Source of the DNA: Synaphobranchus kaupii
Taxonomy: Eukaryota > Chordata > Actinopteri > Anguilliformes > Synaphobranchidae
DNA: 64,000 nucleotides
Direction: 5' to 3'
Assembly: GCA_029718625.1 (NCBI GenBank)
Contig: CM056376.1
Location: forward strand, 94,717,945 to 94,781,944
Shown: one piece after another, positions 9,894 through 64,000 of the stretch
Numbering within the stretch: the stretch's first letter is position 1
Layout of the letters: every line of letters begins with the position of its first letter
Notes under the pieces: model-generated
What the model was told of the DNA's origin: nothing
Seen by the model: only the letters and a program-made list of their open reading frames with translations
Database searches by the model: none
Translations under genes and position numbers: made by a program

Positions 9894-11358
9894 CAGTCAA
9901 GCCGGAAAGTCTGCACACCCCTTTCACCTTCTCCACGTTTTATTACGTTACAGACATATTCTACAATAGATTGAGTTCATTTTTTGTCTCAAAATTCTAC
10001 ACAATATAGCCCATAATGACAAAGTGAAAACAGGTTTTTAGAATTTATTAAAAATGAAAATGTAAAATATATGTACACGTGCGCACACCCTTTGATATGA
10101 CACCCAAAAGTGAGCTGAGGTGCATTTTGTTTCCACTGATACTGCTTGAGGTGTTTCTACAACTTAATTGGAGTCCACCTGTGATAAATTAAATTGATTG
10201 GACATGATTGAGGATTGCCGACACCTGCCTATATAAGGTCCCACAGTTGACAGTGCATGTCAGAGCAAACTCCAAGCCATGGGGTCAAAGGAATTATCTG
10301 CAGACCTCAGAAACAGGATTGTGTCAAGGCATAAATCTGGAGAAGGGTACGGAAAAATCTCTGCAGCTTTACAGGTCCCAAAGAGCACAGTGGCCACCAT
10401 CATTTGTAAATGGAAACCTTTCAGAAGATCAACCATCTAGGCAGCACTCTACCAATCAGGCCTTTATGGTAGAGTGGCCAGACGGAAGCCCCTCCTTAGT
10501 AAAAGGCACATCACAGCCCACTTGGAGTTTGCCAAAAGGCACCTAGAGGACTCTCAAACCATGAGAATCAAGATTCTCTGGTCTGATGAAACCAAAATTG
10601 AACTTTTTGGCCTGAATACCAAGCGTCACCTCTGGAGGAAACCAGGCACCGCTCATCACCTGGCTAATACCATCCCTACAGTGAAGCATGGCGGTGGCAG
10701 CATCATGATGTGGGGATGTTTTTCAGCAGCGGGAACGGGGCGACTAGGGAAAGATGAATGCAGCTAAGTACACCAAGATCCTTGAAGAAAACCTGCTCCA
10801 GAGCGCTCTGGACTTCAGATTGGGGCGAAGGTTTACCTTCCAACATGACAACGACCCGAGGCACACAGCCAAGAGAACAAAGGAGTGGCTTCGGAGAAAG
10901 TCTGTGCATGTCCTTGAGTGGCCCAGCCAGAGCCCAGACCTGAATCCAATTGAACATCTGTGGAAAGAGCTGAAAATGGCTGTGTACCGATGCTCCCCAT
11001 CCAACCTGACGGAGCTTGCAAGGATATGCCAAGAGGAATGGGCAAAAATGTCCAGAAACAAGTGTGCCAAGCTCGTAGCTTCTTTCCCAAGACGCCTTGA
11101 AGCTGTAATCGCTGCCAAAGGTGCAGCAACCAAGTATTAGGCTAAGGGTGTGTACAGATATGTAACCCCTAAATAACCTATTTTTGTCAGTAAAATAAAA
11201 TTGCATATTTTCTAAAAACCTGTTTCACTTTGTCATTATTGGCTATTGTGTGTAGATGTTTGAGGCAAAAAATGAACTCAATCTATTGTAGTATAAGTCT
11301 GTAACGTAATAAAACGTGGAGAAGGTGAAAGGGGTGTGCAGACTTTCCGGCTTGACTG
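9894..11358 (+). mobile_element. Tc1/mariner transposon, internally deleted
   Basis: A 1465-bp element with long terminal inverted repeats of about 145-150 bp (CAGTCAAGCCGGAAAGTCTG at the left, complemented at the right end) and a TA target on the left; the right flank reads TT, one change from TA. It carries a broken transposase in plus orientation (separate entry). Both TIRs look nearly intact, so it might have been mobilised in trans. Confidence 0.93.
10279..11140 (+). pseudogene. Tc1-type transposase pseudogene (DD34E)
   Basis: Starts MGSKELSADLRNRIVSRHKS, the first paired-like helix-turn-helix. The reading frame then jumps from KW to RRSTI, so roughly 50 residues of the second HTH/linker seem deleted, and TAG at 10438-10440 interrupts it. 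The frame resumes with [17 protein letters not shown] and the first catalytic Asp in [13 protein letters not shown], then is lost by a frameshift near 10740 (between GTGRLG and MNAAKY). The last part (10754-11140) has the second Asp in FQHDNDPRHTAK and Glu in DLNPIEHLWKELK, 34 residues between them. Full-length family members are about 340 residues. Not functional. Confidence 0.93.
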
Positions 11359-12524
<1,166 letters not shown>

Positions 12525-12556
12525 AAGTATATACCATGTGTTTTTTATGTGGATAG

Positions 12557-13200
12557 CAGTGGTCCCCAACCCTGCTGCTGGAGATCTAGCTTTTCATTTC
12601 AATCCTAATTTGGCACACCTGATTCTACTAATTAGCAGCTCAAGGAGATCTCCAGGGCTGTGTTCAAATCAGCACCCTTCTATACTATTAAGTAGGCTTG
12701 TTGAGTAGACAGGACAAGAAAGTTGTTAAGTAGGCAAAATTTTACTTAAAGCGCCCGCATGATATACTTACTTCTGGGGTATATTCTGGAGCACACTTTT
12801 CAAGAAGTACACAAACAATTTGGTCGCATATGATGCGTAGCTTCGTTTAAAAAAATGAGACACAGCTTCGCTGACGTTTTCCTTCAATAACATCAAAAAC
12901 AATACGTGACATGGCAGTGCAAGAGTGGGATGTCTCAAGACACTTCCACAGTACAGTTGGAAAATAGTATGGAGGATATATATTTTATTTATTTATTTAT
13001 TTTTTACTTCAAGTTGCGTACTAAACAGTGCACATTAAACAGCACACGTGCCAGTACACTGTACACAGGAGACAGGACGCAGTAGATAGGGCTCTGATTC
13101 AGACACAGCCCAGCTGTTGAATGAGAAGTACTTTGTTAAGAGTTTGAGTGAAAACTAATACAGGACAGCAGATCTCCCAGAACAGGATTGGGGACCACTG
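12557..13200. mobile_element. hAT-like MITE with imperfect 8-bp target duplication
   Basis: Ends read CAGTGGTCCCCAACCCTG on the left and CAGGATTGGGGACCACTG on the right, a typical hAT-family terminus, with further inverted homology (GGAGATCT/AGATCTCC). Flanks gtggatag (12549-12556) and gtgtataa (13201-13208) match at six of eight positions. 644 bp, no transposase. Confidence 0.8.
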
Positions 13201-14781
13201 GTGTATAAAGTACTGTGTATGAGGACATTGGTCTGGTCATTGGTGTATGAAGGAATGATTTCATACGCATCAAGATGCAATGTTGGAGAAAACATTTTTA
13301 TATATATTAAAAAGAGCATGTTAGTTCACATACGGCAGCTGCTATGGCTTCACCGAGAACTCCAAACACCCAATGGAAAGGTAAGGGATTTAAAAAAAGG
13401 AATTGTGCCAATTTTCTTTTGACCATGCACTTATTCTATAAATTACTTTAAATAATAAAATTACAGTATTTTAAAAAATTTACATGGTACATGTACATCG
13501 GTTTTTCACCCTCAGCTGGCTGAGGGTTATAGTCCTTGATTGTGCCTTTCTGTGGGAGGGGCCCATGTCTGACACACAGTCCAGTCCTCAGTAGTCTTAT
13601 CAAAACTATCTTACACTGTGTGTTAGCTAACATAGAAAACACCATAATAAATGTGTACATGTCTACAACGTTGGAGTTGAGCGGAGTGGTTACAGCTATA
13701 CTAGACAACCATCTTCTTCCATCTACAATACTTCCATGAGGCTGTGCTTTGTGCCTGTGTTCATGTGCAGTCACAGCTCAGAAACTTTTAGACGAAACAT
13801 TTAATAACAGCAATAAAATATTTTTGACTCTAAATAATTATGTGGTCATAAAATGACAACACACATTCATCTCTGACTTCTGCTTGCCTGACAGTCAAGG
13901 GGTATGTCTGAAGAAAAACAAAAACATGTATTCTCAGCGATGTGGCAGCAGTGCTGCAGTTTTACCCATGATGCCTTGCACTCCTATGTGACAGTCCCTG
14001 GTCAGGCCCCATGGGACATACTCCATCTGCCCTGGCATTTCTCCACAGGAAGAGGGAAAGGCTCAGTTGATCAGAACTTTGACTGCCCATTCTTTTGTGG
14101 TACAATTTAGCCTATGAGGAAATTGTAATTCAAATTTGGAACCCCTGGAATCTTATTTGTGAATTGCTTTGCAGGCATCTATAAGGGACTCAGATTCTAC
14201 AGCTGTTGTTGAGCCCAGATGGTGCCAGTCTGCTGGGAGAAAAGCTTGGTGCTATCACTGTGGTGAATCTGCTTCTACTGAATCTAGGTGTCAATGTCTT
14301 TTCATACTTTTGTCTCTATACATAAAAATGCATTTGTTCCTTTTAGTAAAAATAGAGAAGACTATATTCATAGGCTTGCTAGCGTTATGTACAGTAACAG
14401 GCTGCGGTGCATGAAAAAAACAACCTGTTTATGACGTTAGGACCTGCAGCACCGGATCTATAAAAAAAATTTAAAAAAAATTCAGGTCACATTGAGGCAG
14501 GCACTACAGTAGTCAAGACAGGGAGCGTGTCGAGGTCCTGGGTGCAGGGACAGTCCTCTCTCATGGACACCCCTGTTGAGGGGAGGCAGCCGCAGACTCG
14601 TCCTCGTGCGTAGTGTTGATTTGATTGTTCTGCAGTTCCAGATCCTTCTAGTCCACTTCCTGCAGGGGGACGGTGAGCCTTTAGAGGGCACTGCGAGTGT
14701 CGTGTGGACACAGCGGGGCAGCCGCTACAGCAGGGAGGCAAAGCCTGTGTGTGTTCATATGTGAGAGTCTGTGGCCCATGT
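13201..14781 (-). other. fgd4 3' untranslated/downstream region
   Basis: No coding exon seen on either strand. The part next to the fgd4 stop codon (14782) must hold the 3'UTR. I found no AATAAA on the minus strand close by; an ATTAAA at 13800-13805 (minus) is a weak candidate. The boundary is unknown. Confidence 0.4.
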
Positions 14782-61626
<46,845 letters not shown>

Positions 61627-64000
61627 CGTAGTCAATAGAACTCGCTGGAAAAGAACGGCCCTAAAAATAACCGCAATTTCAATAACTCGAGCGGCTGTTC
61701 CACCTTCAGCCCAATTGATTAAACAATAAAATGACAAACGGTGCGTTATACGAGACGTGACACTTTTGCTGCACCCTGTCTCTTGCCTTCCATGCCTCCA
61801 CACCGTTCAGCGCCTCCGGTCAGATTGCTCATTAGCCTGCAACAGCACACCCAGCCTCCGCACAGTCAACACCAGTCCATCTGCGATGGCCGGCATCCCC
61901 GTGGGCGCGCGTGCCACTGTGCGTATTGGACGTGTGCACATTTTTGCTTAAATTTCCACACTTCTGCGCAGCCCTGCAGGGTGAAGAAGCCATTACCATG
62001 GGGCTACAGGCGATCGCAGAGCTGAATGGACTCATCTTTATATTTGGCTAAATCGCAGATACCTCCGGTAAATTTTCACATAACCAGCAGTGCCAGTACT
62101 CAGTAGGCCTCACAGACCTATTTCACGAAGGCAGTACTGCCCTCTGCTGATGGCGTTGGGCACTCCCATAAAAATGACAAGCGCTATCCTGAATAAAACC
62201 GAGTTTATTGGTTACTTTGGGACGACGTGACAGAGATCTTTCATAGCCGTAACAACACACTTCTACGCACCAACCACCTCCTCCAAATGAATACTGGGGT
62301 GCCGTCTGTTCCTCATAACTCAAGCAGGGATGACGTTACCATCAACATGCATTGCCCGCAGCTGTTGAAGACCCATCCTCTGGGGTATGGGGTGGAGTGG
62401 GCTATACGCTCCGTTACTCCTCCCCTTACTTCCTTTCTTCCCAACATAACAGGAGTTGCTAAAGTTTCTCTCACTTGCTCTCTCTCTTTCACGCACACAA
62501 GGTTATCTTACTCTCCACAGTCCAGCCAGAGCTCAATACAAGAGTAAATCCAGTGGGCTCCCTAGGCAGATATGTTATGATCCCCGGCATGTTCTAAGTA
62601 TCTGAAGTCTCGCCCTCTCCCCCCTCCCTCTCCCTCCCTCTCCCTCCCTCCAAGCCAGATTATCCCCAGATGATGTCCGGAAGGTCTTGGAATGCCAAGA
62701 CCAATTCACTCACAGTTATAGCCCAGTGGACATGCTATTAGTTACTACCACCTGCCATTGTCTTTATCCACTTGTTTGCAATAAACACAAACACATACTA
62801 AGCATACTAAGGCAATGCTAACAGCGTACAGGATCTGTAATGACAGAGACTGCAGCTGTGTGAGAAGCTTCTGTTTATCCAAAGCACACATTTGCTCAAA
62901 ACTATAGAGCTGAAACAAGTTAGAACATTCCAGGGGGCTAGCCGTTAGAACACTCCAAACACAACAGTGACTATAACTGTAGTTATACTATAAAAAATGA
63001 GTCTGCTGTTCTAGAACACTGTACTGAGCAGTCCTGTTCTATTTTAGTGTCCTGAGCAAACAAGCTTTAAAGAATCACTTCCACCTATGACGTGTCTCCA
63101 GATGAGAAGTACAGGCTCCAGATTTAGATGACAAATTAGTGCCGAATAAGATCTGGATACAGTCCAAACCAGAGAGCTGTATTGTCAAACCTCCCACAGC
63201 GAAATGCCAAAAACAGAAGTCAGATGCTTTAGTGCACTGCCTCCAGCCGACTGAGAAAGGCTCTGAGACACAGGCCAGTGTACTCCTTTCACTTACCCCA
63301 GAACGAAGGGAGCCGTTCATCTGATGGATCTGAAGATGGTCAGTACAGAAATGTGTGTGTCTCAGGGGTGGTCCACAGCATTCACAAGCACAGGAAGGTT
63401 CCCGCACCTCCCCAGGCACAACCTCTGGCTCCTGTATCACTGCTCGTTTTAAGCTGCCGTCCCATTGCCGAGACCGGTACTACTAATGTGCTATGGACTG
63501 TAACAGAAACAGTGCTTGAACAAGAACAAGACTGTTAGTAAGATCTATTTTGGACAGCTCCGGGTGGTTGTGGTCGATGTGTAAATGTGATCACACGCGC
63601 AGTGTGGGGTGGGAGGGGAGGGGAGGCTGGCCTGAGAACAGCTACAGAGTGGGGAAACGTGATAAATTCGCAAAACACCTTCCCCCATACTGCAACATTA
63701 AGGCCAGAGAAAGCCTTCTGCCTGATCCAGGAACAGCAAGCTTGTGAACCCAGCCTGTTCCTTCCTGTGCTGTCCCAGCACAGAGTGGGAGACCCTGCTC
63801 TGAGGCTCTGAGGACCCCCCCCCCCCCCCTTCCCCCCACACCCCTATCCTTGGCAGCAGAAAGAGAGTAACTAGTACAGAGACTCGAGAGAGCAGATCAT
63901 TCCCAGGGTATAGTGAACAACACTGCACTTAAAATAATAATCTACCAGCCTGGGAAAATTAGAACAGCCCGGTCTGTCCTCTCTATACAACAGTCTTCAA
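61627..64000. other. Upstream region of fgd4
   Basis: Putative promoter-proximal DNA (to about 61800), then sequence with a TCCC-rich tract (62610-62650) and C-run (63816-63830). No exon of a further gene is convincingly visible to the window end. Confidence 0.5.
61640..61740 (-). promoter_or_regulatory. Putative fgd4 promoter with MEF2-type and CCAAT motifs
   Basis: CTAAAAATAA at 61661-61670 is a perfect MEF2 consensus (YTAWWWWTAR); read on the minus strand it could also act as a TATA-like box about 35 bases before the ATG. CCAAT lies at 61711-61715. Adjacent to the CpG-rich exon 61430-61640. Confidence 0.4.

Noticed and set aside
10703..11206. Minus-strand open frames in the Tc1 element
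   Set aside because: They are antisense shadows of the plus-strand transposase, whose DD34E motifs are clear.
63295..63440. Minus-strand candidate first exon with MNGSLRSG and a strong GTAAGT donor
   Set aside because: The ATG frame ends in phase 0 and would enter the 47734 exon in a frame that stops; the compatible frame has an upstream stop and no ATG.

Overview
The window is vertebrate nuclear DNA, almost certainly from a teleost fish. It has long introns with GT-AG boundaries, dense CA/GT microsatellites, and fish-type transposons (Tc1/mariner, hAT, TTAA-target elements, L2-clade LINEs, tRNA-headed SINEs). There is no bacterial, phage or viral gene organisation. Several SINE copies share a 3' tail (AACCTGAAYT... 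CAGTAAATA..CAGCTGTATAAATGG), and several L2-type tails read GTCGCTYTGGATAAGAGC. These remind me of eel/tarpon-type genomes, but that placement is a weak inference.

Two protein genes lie tail to tail. (1) nup205, plus strand, 1-8741: the last 16 exons of the inner-ring nucleoporin, entering the window mid-gene. All exon phases chain into 681 codons plus a stop, followed by a 3'UTR and an AATAAA signal near 9040. (2) fgd4 (frabin, a Cdc42 GEF), minus strand, about 61626 down to 14782: I assembled 18 coding exons whose lengths sum to 2601 nt (866 aa plus stop, all junctions in phase). They encode an N-terminal Pro-rich and actin-binding region, then DH, PH, FYVE and PH domains. The canonical 749-aa start is an internal Met at 29854-29856. 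A CpG-rich first exon near 61.5 kb gives an N-terminally extended form.

Layout: 1-9060 nup205 exons with four intronic tandem arrays and one U12-type intron carrying a 1.23-kb transposon; 9061-14781 intergenic and 3'UTR DNA with a decayed Tc1 element and a hAT-like MITE; 14782-30000 the compact 3' half of fgd4 (FAB to second PH); 30000-61500 three large introns holding hAT-like, TTAA-target and LINE elements, a 28-copy array of hairpin units, several long perfect hairpins, a perfect DR1 nuclear-receptor motif beside an exon-like segment, and CpG-rich patches; 61500-64000 the likely fgd4 promoter and upstream DNA.

I found no wholly new biological system. The observations I would follow first are the U12-type intron in nup205, the previously unplaced CpG-island first exon of fgd4, the self-complementary 44-bp satellite, the 371-bp nested foldback at 58.2 kb, and the DR1/exon-like block at 54.3 kb.
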